Positions 38,448 through 50,692 of a DNA stretch of 64,000 nt are shown one piece after another. The stretch covers positions 17,022,830 through 17,086,829 of the forward strand of contig NC_037256.1 in NCBI RefSeq assembly GCF_000002425.4, written 5' to 3'. Each line of letters opens with the position of its first letter. Position 1 is the first letter of the stretch. Position numbers and translations under genes: made by a program. Source of the stretch: Physcomitrium patens. Taxonomy: Eukaryota > Streptophyta > Bryopsida > Funariales > Funariaceae. The notes below the pieces were generated by a model. The model did no database searches, had not been told where the DNA came from, and saw only the letters and a list, made by a program, of their open reading frames with translations.

Positions 38448-38947
38448 TCACAAACCTTCACCCTTACTAGAAGCCGTATCTAAGGAGGAGTGTATCAAGA
38501 AATATTGAGAAAAGGAGTCTCTAAAAGCTTAAAATCACCAAACGAAGTTTGTACTAGCAGAATCTCAGAATGCCCTGTTATGAACAAAAGAGTGGTATCT
38601 CACTGAAAATACTTTCAACTCAACTTGTGAAGCTTTCTACAAATAATTGCACCGTCATGGAACTCACAATCACTCGTCTTAATCACTTTCTCATCAAAAA
38701 TACTCAAGAATAATGAAGAAACTTCACCAACTCAAAAGACACTATCAAGGTCTTTCTACAAAGTCTTAACTTCACAAAGCAAGGAGATAAGAACCCACAA
38801 AGCAATGTTAGAGATGTACAAGCTTAATACCAATAGCCTCCTTATACCAACAAACTTAATATCAACAAATACCATAAGATCTAATCCACACAAAAGCAAC
38901 AAAGAGAAAATGACTTCAACTTACTTGAATAGCACAACAAAGAGTGT
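38448..38947 (-). other. copia 5' untranslated leader
   Basis: About 500 bp between the primer-binding site and gag, with no significant frame. Near 38504 it contains an LTR-end-like TATTGAGAAAAGGAGT, possibly a short duplicated piece of the LTR terminus. Confidence 0.6.
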
Positions 38948-38959
38948 GTGGGCCCATAA
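38948..38959 (-). other. Primer-binding site matching the anticodon region of initiator tRNA-Met
   Basis: Just inside the 5' LTR the minus strand reads TTATGGGCCCAC. From memory this is the complement of the anticodon stem-loop of plant initiator methionine tRNA (GTGGGCCCATAA), not of its 3' end. Priming from an internal tRNA half is known for Drosophila copia. The usual plant copia site TGGTATCAGAGC is absent here. Confidence 0.65.
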
Positions 38960-38964
38960 TCTAT

Positions 38965-39443
38965 TGAGAAAAGAATACTTTAAGCATAGCACAAGTAAGT
39001 AGAAATCAGCAAGGTTGCACATAAGAGAAGTGTGGAATGAGATGGTTCTCTCTTCCAACTCTCGTTACTTACAGGTGGTGGTTACTGCCCTAAAAGGACT
39101 TCTTCCACCAATTGACTTTTACACATATGCTCCTTGGATCCTTTGGCTCATACCACGAAGGTATCCAAGGATCCTAGGATCCTATGGCATCTTACATACC
39201 ACGAGGGTATCCTATGCCATATACTAATTACTCTTACCTAGTTCTTTGGATATTCTCTAGGACACACTTTATCCTCTTGACTTTGACTCTTTGTTCTTGA
39301 CCACATCCTATGTCCATAGGATGCTTTTTCTATATGCCAAGAGTCAAGCCTTTGACCATTAGCAACTTATTTAAGGTAATATCCTTTACGAGGTAACTTA
39401 TTCTACTTTAACTATTATCTATTCATCTTTATCTTTTACCTCA
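38965..39443 (-). repeat. 5' LTR of the copia element
   Basis: 479 bp, colinear with the 3' LTR at 33889-34367. On the minus strand it starts TGAGGTAAAAG and ends TTCTCA. It should contain the promoter for the element, although no TATA box stands out. Confidence 0.95.
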
Positions 39444-39549
39444 AGAAAATTAGCCAAAAAACCAATGTTGTTATTGATTTGATAATTGGAAGTCATTTAA
39501 AGCATTGAATTTGTATTTATTCAATTTTTTTTTTCTAAAGTTTTTTTTC

Positions 39550-39581
<32 letters not shown>

Positions 39582-39934
39582 GATATTTTATAATTTGGAT
39601 CTTTGTACAATCTTACTCACTCCAATTTTGTGATTTGTAACCATAAATTGTAGGCAGTTTCTAATTTCTTTGATTTACTTATAAATTTTGTTTATATGTT
39701 ATTGAAATGAAGATGTAATTTGAATTTTTGACTTTTGTCTCTAATATCTTCCTGTATTTACAAGTATTATTGCCAAATATTTTTGATGTTTCTTTATTTT
39801 TTATTGTATGTGGTTTATGTTTACAGATATATTATAGAGATAGGACCAAATTGATAGTTACATAGATCTTTTTGTTTGTATCAAATAGAAGGTGTTTCAG
39901 TCACATATATACATACATATTCTAATAAATACCT

Positions 39935-40259
39935 ATATGATTAGATAGGAGTAGATAAAAGTAAATAAAAGTATATTAATTTCATAATATATTCTAGAAA
40001 AGCTTCCTAGAAGCTTCATAGATGTTTCTTTGATTTTATATATATTTGTAGTTGATTGATAAGTCAAAAACTTGGTCAACAAGTTAACCACGAATTGGTA
40101 GCTTGTGGAATAAGCTTATTATATAGTACACATATAAAAAACTTGCTTTGTAAGTTAAGATACATTTCTTGCAAAGTCAACACATTTTCGAGATTCTATA
40201 GGATATTGCCAAGTAGCTTCTAGTTAAGAATATATATGGAGGCAAGAGTAAAGTCTTCT
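39935..40259 (+). repeat. Truncated gypsy LTR copy 1
   Basis: It shares the family landmarks GTAGATAAAAGTAAAT, AGCTTCCTAGAAGCTTC, GGTCAACAAGTTA, AAACTTGC and a TATATATGGAGGCAAGAG promoter segment with the copies near 40.3, 60.3 and 63.1 kb. It is cut off at AAGTCTTCT, where the next LTR begins, showing that one LTR inserted into or beside another. Confidence 0.8.
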
Positions 40260-40930
40260 TGTCACGGCCATAATCATGTAAGCTAATAATTACATATAGA
40301 AATAGGTAGAAGTAAGTAAAAGTAGATAAAAATAAGTTAATTGTATAATATTTAATATAGAAGCTTCCTAGAAACTTCCTAGACGCTGCTTTGACTTCAT
40401 AGGTGTCTTTAATTGACTTTTTGGATTAGAAACGTGGTCAACAAGTTGGCCATGTGCCACACATGTTGTTAGCTTGAAGATCAAGCTAACTATGTGGCCC
40501 ACACCTAGAAAAACTTGCCTTGTAAGTCAAGGCATGTGTCCTACAAAGTCAACACATATTGGAGGTCCTATAGAACGTCGCCACGTAGCCTCTAGTTAGA
40601 TAGTATATATAGAGACAAGAATGAAGGCTTCTTCACTCTTGTCAACTCCTTTCTTGCTTCTAGTCCAGGTTCAAGAGTCTTTAGTTTCTTGTCTTGTGGC
40701 AATAGCCATTCCAGTTTCCTTTTAATATACCTACTTGTTTATATTTTGACTTATTATATCGAGATAGCCTTTTGGTGTATTCTTTCCTCATCGAGTCTTT
40801 GTCCTTGACACTTCTTCACTCTTGTCAATGCCTCTCTAATCCTTAGTCTTGTTTCAAGACTTTGTAATTTTTTTGTTTTTGGCAATACCCTTTCTAATTT
40901 AATACTATATCATCTTTAAGTGGCTTTTTA
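40260..40930 (+). repeat. Gypsy LTR copy 2 with duplicated R/U5 segment
   Basis: Starts TGTCACGGCC and carries the same landmarks as the other copies, including the TATA segment at about 40600 followed by TTCTTCACTCTTGTCAACTCC. The segment starting CTTCTTCACTCTTGTCAA occurs again at about 40807-40920, so the 3' part of the LTR is present twice. It lies directly upstream of the decayed gypsy internal region and probably is its 5' LTR. The 3' boundary is uncertain. Confidence 0.75.
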
Positions 40931-41229
40931 ATTCTTTGCAATGATACAAGAGTGTATTGAAGATTCATTTCTTTAAAATTCATGTCCTTGTTAATTTGAT
41001 AAGAGTACTAACTTACTATTTCTGTCTTGTTTTAGAAGTGAGTGGATTATTCCACTTCTATTGTTGTCTTTTGAAGGTTGTGGACTATCTATTTTTATAC
41101 AAATAATCTTATTTTCTAACACTGTTTTTTTCCTAAAAGAGATTGGATTATCCTTCTTTTTGTAGAAATTTTTATTTGATATTAGAGGTTACAAATTATC
41201 TTCTTCTAATTTAAATTTTTAGTTTATTT

Positions 41230-41459
41230 GAATTTTCTATAAAAGAAAAGATTATGGATGCTACTGTCAATAGAAGAATACATTTATAACTATTATAGAT
41301 CTTGATGAGTTTGTCAACACTCTAAGAATAGAAATCTCACATATTTCTAATATGAATTATGGAAGTACTATCTCTATGCCTATAGAAAAAGTTTAGACTC
41401 TACAACAAAAAGTTGTACAATTGAAAGAAGCAAGTAGATCGACCTCACAATGAAATCTA

Positions 41460-41497
<38 letters not shown>

Positions 41498-44400
41498 GTA
41501 TGAAGGGACAAGGATTAGTATGCCTGAGAAGTTTGATGGAACAATATCAAAATTTTGAGGATTTTTGCAACAAGTTAAGTTCTATCTAAGGTTGTATTTC
41601 TTCGAATACTTTGATGGATTTATTCAAATCAGATTTATAGGCACACTTCTATCAGAAAGTACTTTCTCTTGATTTGCACTTTTAATGGAAAAGGATTCAT
41701 GATTCTTTTATGATTTGAATTCATTTCCAAAAGTATTTACGACTACATTTAGAAAATGTGATCAAGAAAGAATAGTAGAGATCAAACTCTTATCTTTACG
41801 GCAAGGATCATGGTTAGCTATCATATATGTTGCTAAATTTTAAAACCTTGCTTGCAATGTCGATTAGAATGACAAAGTCCTTATCAATCAATTTTGATAT
41901 GGATTGAAGGATAATATCAAAGATTTATTATTGATAATACCAAAAATAAAATCTTTAAAAAAATTGATTACTCAAGTCATTGCATGCGACAATGGATTAT
42001 TTAAAAGACGTTAAGAATAAAGACTTGGCTAGAGAAGAATAAGTCAAATAATGATGACAACTCCCAAGCTTTCAAAAACTTATTTATCAAGGCTAAAATC
42101 AATGCAAATTGATACAGTACATTTTAAATTCCTTATAGAGCAAGAAAAGATTTGAAAATATCAAGAAGGCTTATGCTTATATTGTAGAAAAGCTAAACAA
42201 ACTACTCAATATTTTCCAAAGAAACAACACAACCAAAAAATAAGAAGCATGGTTACTAAAGAAGAAAATGTATTAGAAAACAAGTTTCTTTAGCTACAAT
42301 AGGGACCGTGCTGCTAGAATCTTACATAACTCCTAGTAAAGGTCCTATTCTCTTTTCAAACTCTTCACTTTGTTTTAGAATAGAAGTTTATTTAGGACCA
42401 AAAAATCACAAAGTCTTAATTTTGTTAGATTCTAGAGCCTCAACCTATTTTATAGATGAAGATTTTGTCAAAAAATAAGAAATATCGTTAGTCAAGCAAA
42501 CTAAATTTGTATATATAAAAATAATATGATTTTATTATCTATTATTTAGATAATATTTTAATCTAATTTAAGAATATAAAAGAGCATGAAGTTCATATTC
42601 ATCATATGTTACAAAAACTTAGAGATGTAAGATTATATGTCAAGTTAGAAAAGTGTGTATTCTACACTATTATTTTCAATGAAAGACTAATGATGGATCC
42701 AAAGAAGGTTTAGACTATCATAAACTAGAAGATTCTTAGAATATTAAAAAATATACAATACTTTTTGAACTTTGCCAATTACTATTGGATCTTCATCAAG
42801 TATTTTTTTCAAGTTATAAGTCTACTTATATATTTGACTTGTAAAGACAAATTTAAATGGAACAAAGAAATAGAAGTATTTTTTGATGCTTTAAAAAATG
42901 AATTTATATTTGCACCAATCTTATATTGTGTCAAATTTTTCAAGGCATTTTTCATGGAAATAGATGCATCAAACTTTGTCTTGAGTATAATATTATCACA
43001 AATAGGATTAAATGACTAACTCCATCTAGTAGCTTTCTATTCCAAAAAATTTTTAGTAGCCAAGATTAATTATGACATCGATGACAAAGAGCTCCTTGCA
43101 ATAAAAGATTCATTTCAAGAATGATGTTATTATTTGGAAGAGGCCTTAAGTCTAATTACCATATATATAAATTATAAGAACCTTGAATATTTTATGTTGG
43201 CATGTGTTTTGAATCATTGCTAAGCTTATTAGAACATGTCTTTATTGAGATTTGATTTCATGATCACTTATTGACCTAAAAAATAATAAAGTTTATCAAA
43301 TACTCTTTCTAAACATTCTTATCTTACACCAAAAGAAAGAGATGCATCTTTTGATCAACAAAGAATGATTTTTTTAAACTCAGAGCATTTCTACCTTCAA
43401 GCAATAAAATCAATATTGATTGTTGATTCAACTTTTGTCAAGAAAGTTCAATTAAATATGTCTTCTAATCCTCTTCTCTATGATATCAAGTATAATTCTT
43501 CTAAGTTTCATGATACTTCTAAGTTCAAGTTCAAGAACAACCTACTCTATTTTGAAAGATGATTATACATTCCATAAGGTCGGGCATGATTACATGTTCT
43601 TCAAACTTGTCATGACTTTCTAGAATTCGGACATTTTGGATACAATAAGACTTTGGAACTAATATCAAGAGATTTTTGGTGGCCTCAAATGTGAAAGGCA
43701 CTCAAAGCCTTTGCACAATCATGTGATATTTGTTTAACATCCAAAATTCCTTGCTATTGATCTTATGGACTTCTTAAGCCATTACTTATTTGAGAACAAC
43801 TGTGGTCTTTTGTTTCTATGGATTTTATGATAGATCTTCCAATTTTAGGTTTGTATAATTCTATATTCATGCTAGTAGATTGTTTTACCAAGTTGGCACA
43901 TTTTCTACCATGTACAAAATCTATCAGAAATAAAAAATAGCTAAGTTTTTTCTTAACAACATCTATTGCTATCAAAGATTGCCTAAAATATTATATTAGA
44001 TAAAGAAATACAATTTATATCAAGATTTTGAAGGACTCTTTTCAAGATTTTAAAGATGGATATAAAACTCTCTTTGGCTTTTCATCTTTAAACTGGTCTG
44101 TAAATAGAAGGGATGAATCAAGTTTTGGAGTAGTACTTAAGGTATACCATCAACTATCATCAAGATGATTGGACAACTCTTTTATCATTGGCAGAGTTTG
44201 TGTATAATAATTATATATATTTTTTCATTTAACAAATATATTTTTTTTGCCAATTATGGTATCATCTATAATTTGATACTTTTGACTTTTCAAAAGTTGA
44301 TAATATTCTTGCAAGAGATTTGAAAAATCATTTACTAGAGCTATATGCAACAATAAAGGCATATTTCAAGGGAGCTCAAGAATGACAAAAGATTGATGTA

Positions 44401-44840
44401 GATGCCTATCACAAGGAACAACCATAATTTAATATGAATGATAAAATATGGTTACTTCATTGTAATATTAAGATTATTCATCCTTATAACAAGTTGGACT
44501 ATTGTAGGCTTAGACCTTTTCTTATTAGTAATCAAGTCAATTCTATTGCTTATTGATTATATCTATTAAAGTCTATAAAGATCCACCTCATATTTCATGT
44601 ATCTCTTCTTGAATTATATAAGATAGTGAATATCTCAAGAAGAAGACAAATGCCACCTACTATAGAAGTGGATAATAATCAAAAATTCAAGGTGAAAGAA
44701 GTCTTAGATTTAAGGTAGTGCTGAAATAGGTTAAAATATCTTGTTCATTGGCATAGATATGAAATTAGTAAATGTATATGGAAGCCAACAAAGAATCTTG
44801 TAAATGCAAGAAAGAGAATTGAAACTTTTCATTAATGACA
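41230..44840 (+). mobile_element. Decayed Ty3-gypsy (chromovirus) internal region
   Basis: Many stops and shifts, but the order of a gypsy polyprotein is readable on plus. A gag-like segment lies near 41510-41780 (MPEKFDGT...). RT/RNase H follows at 42765-43019 (FANYYWIFIK...LTCKDKFKWNKE...FFDALKNEF...FFMEIDASNFVLSIILSQIG). An integrase zinc and core region lies near 43580-43960 (EFGHFGYNKTLELISRDFWWPQ, SCDICLTSK, MDFMIDLP, LVDCFTKLAHFLP). A C-terminal chromodomain lies at about 44690-44834 (YLVHWHRYEISKCIWKPTKNLVNA). The chromodomain places it among chromoviruses, which target heterochromatin. A T/A tract at 41462-41496 interrupts the leader. No matching 3' LTR was found downstream. Confidence 0.85.
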
Positions 44841-44999
44841 TCTATCAAAATCAAGATGAAGAATAGGAAATCTTTGCTATAAAAGAAACAAGATCCAAAG
44901 AAGATAATTCTCTACTTTCTATCCTTCTTTATAGCTTCTTTATATTTGTAATATTAAAGAAATGGAGAACCAATAATCAATAGATTCAACTAAAGAGCT

Positions 45000-46300
45000 T
45001 TTACTTGTTGACTAATTAGATAAGATATTGTGATTCTCTCAACTTTCAAGATGATGTAATTAAGATGAAGATCTTCAAAAATGATATGTCAAAAATGACA
45101 AGTTGGAAGTATTATCTTATCAAATTAGAATCTAAGATTTCAAATCTAGATAAATATAAACTAGTGAATATTTTTTTATTTTTAATGAATTATATATATT
45201 TGAACTATTGCTATAATATTTGAAGCATGATGCACTTCAAATATATGGATAATAGATTAATGGGCACTTATTTCAATTGAAAGAGATGAAATACTATTAA
45301 AATGATAAAATAGAGCTTATCTCTACTTTCAAAAAGATTGTTGTTTGTAGTTTAATTTCTATGGTGAAGTATAGAAGTTTATTAAAAGAAGGAGATGAAA
45401 CATTCTTTGAAGATTTTAAAAGAAAGGTTATAGCATTAGAAGTGCTCTTAGATAGCAGTACTCCATCCATCTTATTACAAATGACTTAAGCTATAAAGAC
45501 TGGTTTGTCTTCAATAAAAGGGCTACCATCTTTAAAGCCACTTCAAATATTCATTAGATATTTAGAGATCAAGTATAAAATATTTATATGTGATCAAATG
45601 CAATACATTTAATATTTTTGATGTAAAAAAGAAGAAAAATCTTATATTATATATATCCATTTGGCACAATTTATAATCAATTTAAAAAATATATTTGTTG
45701 AAAGTCAACTTATCAAGATCTTTTTATCAAAGATTGACAAGCTATTTTTAGAATTTATTAAATAAATTTTTTATTCTTAACTATGATAGCAAGATAATAC
45801 TAGCACAAGCATTTGGTAAAGTTGAGAAGTGTGATATAGCTCTTTGTTAATATGATACCATTTATATGATTGTTTGAATTACATATATTTTTAGGCCCTA
45901 AAAGGTTGTTATAGCCACAAGCAAATTAATAAAAAAAATTAGCCTCATATGACTATGCTTTATTAAAAATATGGTGAATTTGGCTAAACCAAGAATAATT
46001 CTATTTTTTTTTAAAAAAAAAACTCAAAACTCAAAGAAGCCTAAGCAAAAAATAAAAGATGCTAAGATAGAGAAGAAACCTAAAAAGAAGTAATTGAAGT
46101 GTATTCATTGTAGTAAATTAAACTATAATAAGGATCATTGATTTATTTTATATTCAAATAAGTATCTTACTTTAAATAAGAAAAAAAGCTTAAAAACCAA
46201 GATTGCAAAGCTAGAGGAGAAGTTTACTAGTATGGCTTTATTAGGCCAAGTTAGTAGGTCTCATCTGACATGTTATATTGGAGAAAGTTTTTCTATAATA
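45000..46300 (+). pseudogene. Retroelement gag-like remnant
   Basis: Broken frames on plus include LLKEGDETFFEDFKRKVIAL followed by LSSIKGLPSLKPL near 45370-45550. A degraded zinc-knuckle-like CIHCSKLNYNKDH occurs near 46099-46140, followed by a Lys-rich KTKIAKLEEKFTSMALLGQ. This resembles the gag C-terminus of a second LTR retrotransposon next to the chromovirus. The family (copia or gypsy) cannot be decided, and nothing here is functional. Confidence 0.45.
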
Positions 46301-46729
46301 AATATTTATATATTTAGTACATCATGATAGATGGTAGTTACAATTGCTATATATGCCTAAATAATAGCAAAGACTATGACACTTACTACATGTGAGGTAC
46401 TAGAAAGCTTACATGGTTGTTATAGTAGTCATATAAATCCTATTATTTAGCTTTGGTTGCCATTATTAATTGACCTTATAGATGTTGGTTTTGCAATATA
46501 AAAAAATATATTTGCTATTATATTGACTGCATATTAGATGATAGTTTTTGATACTTGATTTATTTATGTACGATAATTTTTATTTACACTATAACATATA
46601 TTAACTAATAAAGTCTTGTAAAATCTTCTTAAGGATCACAAGGCTAGTAGCCCAAATATTAAGTTGTAGATTGCTTCTAATGCAATTTTATAAAAATAAA
46701 AAGCTTGTAAGATAAGTTTAAATATCTAC

Positions 46730-46769
<40 letters not shown>

Positions 46770-47480
46770 CTATATCTACGGACTTTTTTAAAGTTTCTTA
46801 ATTTTTTTTTTATCTTCCTAAGATATTTCTACTCACTTCTATTAGCTTTTGTTTAAATAAATAATATGAAAATTTATTAGAATATCTTAATATATTTACA
46901 TAATATATGTATATATTTTTTGAATATTAATATTTAATATTTTTTATATTTTATTATAATTTTTTATATTATAAATATATATTTATTAAATTTATATATT
47001 ATTTATCTTATATTTCTAAATCCTCAAAGTATAAAAAATGCAAGTATATTTATATAATAGGTCAAACATGCTTAAAAAGAATAAAAATCTATTATTAATA
47101 ATCAGTAAAAATTATTTAATATTTTAAATAACTATAAATAGTAATTGATATTTTAAAAGTAATTCTAAGATGTAATAAATTCTTGATTATTATAATACCT
47201 AACATTTTAAGACATTCACAATTATTTTAGTTCTTTGATTATATTTATATGTGCTATTTAAACTTTTGCATAAAACTTAATACAATTTTTTAAAAAAATC
47301 AATATCTAGTTTTAAATTTTTTATAAAATAGGTAGATTTTTTTCTTTTTCTTTTTATTTTTTTAATTTTATAAAACTCGATATCCATTATTCAATGCAAA
47401 ATCTATATTTTTTAATTTTTTAATTTAATTAATTAATTAATTAATTAATTAATTAGATAATTAGTTAACCAAGCAAGCAA
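46301..47480. other. Very AT-rich intergenic DNA
   Basis: Contains (AT)n at about 46738-46768 and an (ATTA)n run at 47421-47456, followed by four CAAG units at 47471-47487. No coding signal. The sharp change in composition at about 47470 marks the start of the COX6B locus. Confidence 0.6.
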
Positions 47481-47749
47481 GCAAGCAATGCTCACCCTCT
47501 TCCCCACAAGGCAGCCATCAAGATGCCAAGGGATGGATGCTCTGGAGAGTGCTTGGGACACACTAGGCACCAAAGGATGCTATTCATTCCAGGCCCTCCT
47601 TCCAATCTTATCGCCATCCTGCTTACCCATGGCTTCCTCAATCCACCGCCAGTCCTCACAATTCCATCCTCTCCATCTCTCACTCCTTTCCAATATTTCT
47701 GCTGCTTTGCCGGGTCTCGCTTCTTCGCAAGAACTGTGTCTTCAGCAAT

Positions 47750-49009
47750 ATGAAGGTGAGGACTTTGGAATCTGGCCTAATTCCTTGTTTTTCCTTCAAA
47801 GGAGATCAAAATGGTTGAGAATGATGCATGCAGCATGAAGAGCACTAAGTATTTTGCACCGTGCGTTGCAGGATGATGACTGTGCACCGGAGAAGAAAGG
47901 CATCACGGTATGAAAACCTCAAAACGAATGGTCTCACTCTCACACAGGCTAACTCCATATTCATTTCCAAACAGATCCAATGACATTGCATTTCTTCATT
48001 TTTAAGTAATAAAGCTTCCGAAGAAACTATGAAGCATGGGGTGCAGGATAAGTCCAAACTTGACACAGCACTTGAACAAGCAATTTGCAATGCAAGTGTG
48101 CAGGCGGATGATCTAAAGACTGCTCCGATGGATTGGCGCTTCCCCGCTACCAATCAAGCCAAACACTGTTACTACAGCTACAACGAATTCCACAAGTACC
48201 CACCTCCTTTACTTCAACGGTTCATTCCCTAGACAGGATGTACGAAGAGGAAGAGCTTCATTGTGAGTTGCAGTGCTAGCGCACTGAAAAGAGCAACCTG
48301 GACAGAATGGGATTGGTGGGTGCCCCTGCAGCAACGATGCTGAATGAGGGAAGTTGAATTGATTTTGTGCAGATGTGCAGCAGAGAAGGGAGAACATGAC
48401 AAGGATTGCCGGAAGTATGCCCGCTACTACCGCTCTTTGTGCCCTGGACATTGGGTACAATGACCGTCCCTCCCCATCTCTTTCTCCTGGTTTCGCAACA
48501 GATGCTTCAGAAACACAACCCCAGCGTCCATGATCTAGAATTCCACTCATGGCTCACACTCCGGTATGAGTTCCTTCCAACTCGGGACATCGCCACTGCA
48601 ATTCTGACTTTCGTTGCTGCTCAGAATCAGGAGCAGTTTCATGTTGGGGGCCTCTCTCCACTCCGATTCAGATTGATTTCTTCATTTCCTCAATAGTTTC
48701 CATATTTATGGTTTGAACATTATTTGTTGTCTTTCTTATTGCTCTTTCTTTCATTCTTTCCCTTTCTAGTTATCCGTTGAGTTATCTCTCTTTCACTGTG
48801 TGTAAATTTTTCTTAAGTAGTGCATAGTTGATGAGAGGCTTAAATTCTTGATTCAAATCAAAACTCTTGCATTCTAACAAAGTTGAAAGCATTCTGTTGA
48901 CACAAAACTAAAGTAGCATGCTGTTGACATTTAGACTTATCTTTTGTAATTGCAGATTGAAAAATGGAATGAAGAAAGGGCTAATGGTACATTTCCAGGA
49001 CGATATTGA
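47750..49009 (+). CDS. COX6B: Cytochrome c oxidase subunit 6b (COX6B)
   Basis: Five coding exons with in-phase junctions: 47750-47755, 47872-47907, 48047-48195, 48373-48454 and 48956-49009 (TGA). They encode 108 residues. Diagnostic segments are LKTAPMDWRFPATNQAKHC, then ARYYRSLCPGHW and KWNEERANGTFPGRY at the C-terminus, near-identical to plant COX6b. The twin-cysteine fold is complete: C-x9-C (CYYSYNEFHKC) and C-x10-C (CRKYARYYRSLC). COX6B is an intermembrane-space subunit of respiratory complex IV, folded by the Mia40 relay and lacking a cleaved presequence. The start ATG has only two codons in its exon. A longer same-phase frame runs upstream through the leader without an obvious better ATG, so the N-terminus is the least certain part. 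The exon 3 donor (AA|GTACCC) is weak but is required by phase. The 5' leader probably begins near 47480. Confidence 0.9.
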
Positions 49010-50100
49010 GATTATTTTGTGTTTGATTTTAAATTTTGTTTAATTTCAATTAAATGAGTTGTAAAAGGCCTCATTAATCATTATAATGGACATTGAAATG
49101 TATTTCTTACTTAAAAGATGTATTTCACAATTTTCATTTGACTCACATGTTCTATCAATCATTCAGTACATGGGTTAATTTTTTTTACTTTTTATTTTGA
49201 AATATTTAGTTGGATCATTCTTTTACACAAAAAAATTCAATGACTTTTTTTCTTTTTATAGCTGTGTATATACACATATATGTATGTGATATATGTATAC
49301 ATATATACATAAAAAAAATATCTTTTGAAAAATTTAAATATGATCGATCCTATCTTCAAAGGTTTTATGAAATTAAAATACAAAATAATTTATTACAGAA
49401 TATAATTCTTCTTTCTTTTAAAGTTATAAATTTTTGTTACTTTTAGATCTGATTCTCTCATATGTAAAACACAGTAAATTAGAGTAAAAAAACGTTCTTT
49501 TTCCTTGTATTTTTATCACATTATCATTTATTAAATATGTAAATATATGCAGTCTAGGAAAAATACATTGTAAAAAATGTTAGAAAAATGATTGCTTCTT
49601 GAAATTTGATAATAAAGATCTGAATTTTTTAATTGCTTATACTCTTGCTTCTTTAACATAAAAATATTCGCACTCACTAAATATTAACTGCAAAAACATT
49701 TTATATCAAAAATTTAATTTAAAACAGAATTACAGCCATGATTTAATTATTAAAAATAATTAAATATATTTAATTTCTAAAGTTTTATCATTTTTTTGAA
49801 AGTAGAGCAATTTTGAGGACAAAGAATTATATTTTTGATTGATTGGTTTCTTCATAATTTACATTTAAAATGAAATATATTTGTCATTTGATATAGAAGT
49901 ATATAAAACTAGATGTAAAGTTCTTGTTATATTAGATTTTAATAATTTTTATTATTATCTTCATCTTTACCAATAATAATTTTTAAAAATAAATTCTTTA
50001 TTTTGGTGTATATATATATATTAAAATAATTTAAAAGCTACAAAAATAACAATAAACTTTAAAATATTTTGTAAATAGATTTCATAAATAGGATATTTTT
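49010..50100. other. AT-rich intergenic DNA after COX6B
   Basis: AT-rich sequence with a TATACATATATGTAT-type run near 49265-49308. It probably starts with the COX6B 3' untranslated region. No frame with a domain and no repeat family recognised. Confidence 0.5.
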
Positions 50101-50260
50101 AATGCCACCACATTTTTTGTTATTGCCATTACAACTTGCCATCTACCACATATTATTATAGTTTTTGCTAATGCCACCACAAGTTCTCCTAACCTTATAT
50201 TGCACACCACAATGGACTGTATGAAACACTGTTAATGTACATTACAATGGATAAAGTGCA

Positions 50261-50291
<31 letters not shown>

Positions 50292-50421
50292 GTGATCCAT
50301 AAAATATTTTGCAATGTGCAACACAAATTTATGGCACCTTGTGGTGTCATTAGCAAAAAATGTGATAACATATGGTGAATGGCAAGTTGTGGTAATAGGA
50401 AAAACTATGGTGTTATTAACA
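50101..50421. mobile_element. Long inverted-repeat MITE-like element, copy 1
   Basis: The left arm 50101-50182 and the right arm about 50338-50421 are complementary over about 80 bases. Shared landmarks are TTTTTGCTAATG, ACAACTTGCCAT and CACCACA. An (AT)n tract of about 28 bases (50261-50288) lies at the centre, flanked by a further pairing TATTGCAC/GTGCAATA. There is no coding capacity. A diverged relative lies at 56.8-57.0 kb. This structure fits a miniature inverted-repeat element; the superfamily is unknown. Confidence 0.75.
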
Positions 50422-50647
50422 CCTTACAAATATAAAACATTGTTTGTTAGATTTTTTGAATATTAAAGTCCCTAAAACTAACACTACTATATCCACCACC
50501 ACCTAAAATTTCAATATTGGCCTAGAAATAACACCACTATACCCACCACTAACTAGAATATTTACTATGCACTTCTATTTTACCTTATAGATTGTAGAAA
50601 ATATGCAAAGAAAAATTCATATACAAGGGAAGACTTCATTAACAAAA

Positions 50648-50692
50648 GGCGCGAGTCCTGCCCCATCTCTTGATTTCTCAAACGCGGACCCG
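50648..50692 (-). repeat. Left arm of a GC-rich inverted repeat flanking the ERO1 fragment
   Basis: Its reverse complement contains GAGAAATCAAGAGATGGGGC and CGCGCC, and matches 51744-51789 on plus at roughly 80% by eye. It begins abruptly at the border between AT-rich flank and GC-rich block. Confidence 0.75.

Larger units (their letters stand above)
33889..39443 (-). mobile_element. Ty1-copia LTR retrotransposon, nearly complete
   Basis: A 5.55-kb element on the minus strand. It has 479-bp LTRs at both ends (TG...CA with TGAG/CTCA inverted ends), a primer-binding site, gag, one protease-integrase-RT-RNaseH region in copia order, and a polypurine tract. The two LTRs differ at 13 of 479 positions by my count (about 97% identity), 12 of them transitions. 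Flanking 5-bp target duplications do not match (TTTAT left, AGAAA right), so a junction may have mutated or been rearranged. It is disabled by a stop before the conserved part of gag, a gag-pol frame break and a TAA inside the RT region. Confidence 0.95.

Noticed and set aside
47488..47838. 116-codon frame over the COX6B leader
   Set aside because: It is in a different phase from the COX6B exons and runs through the first intron; homology supports the ATG at 47750 instead.
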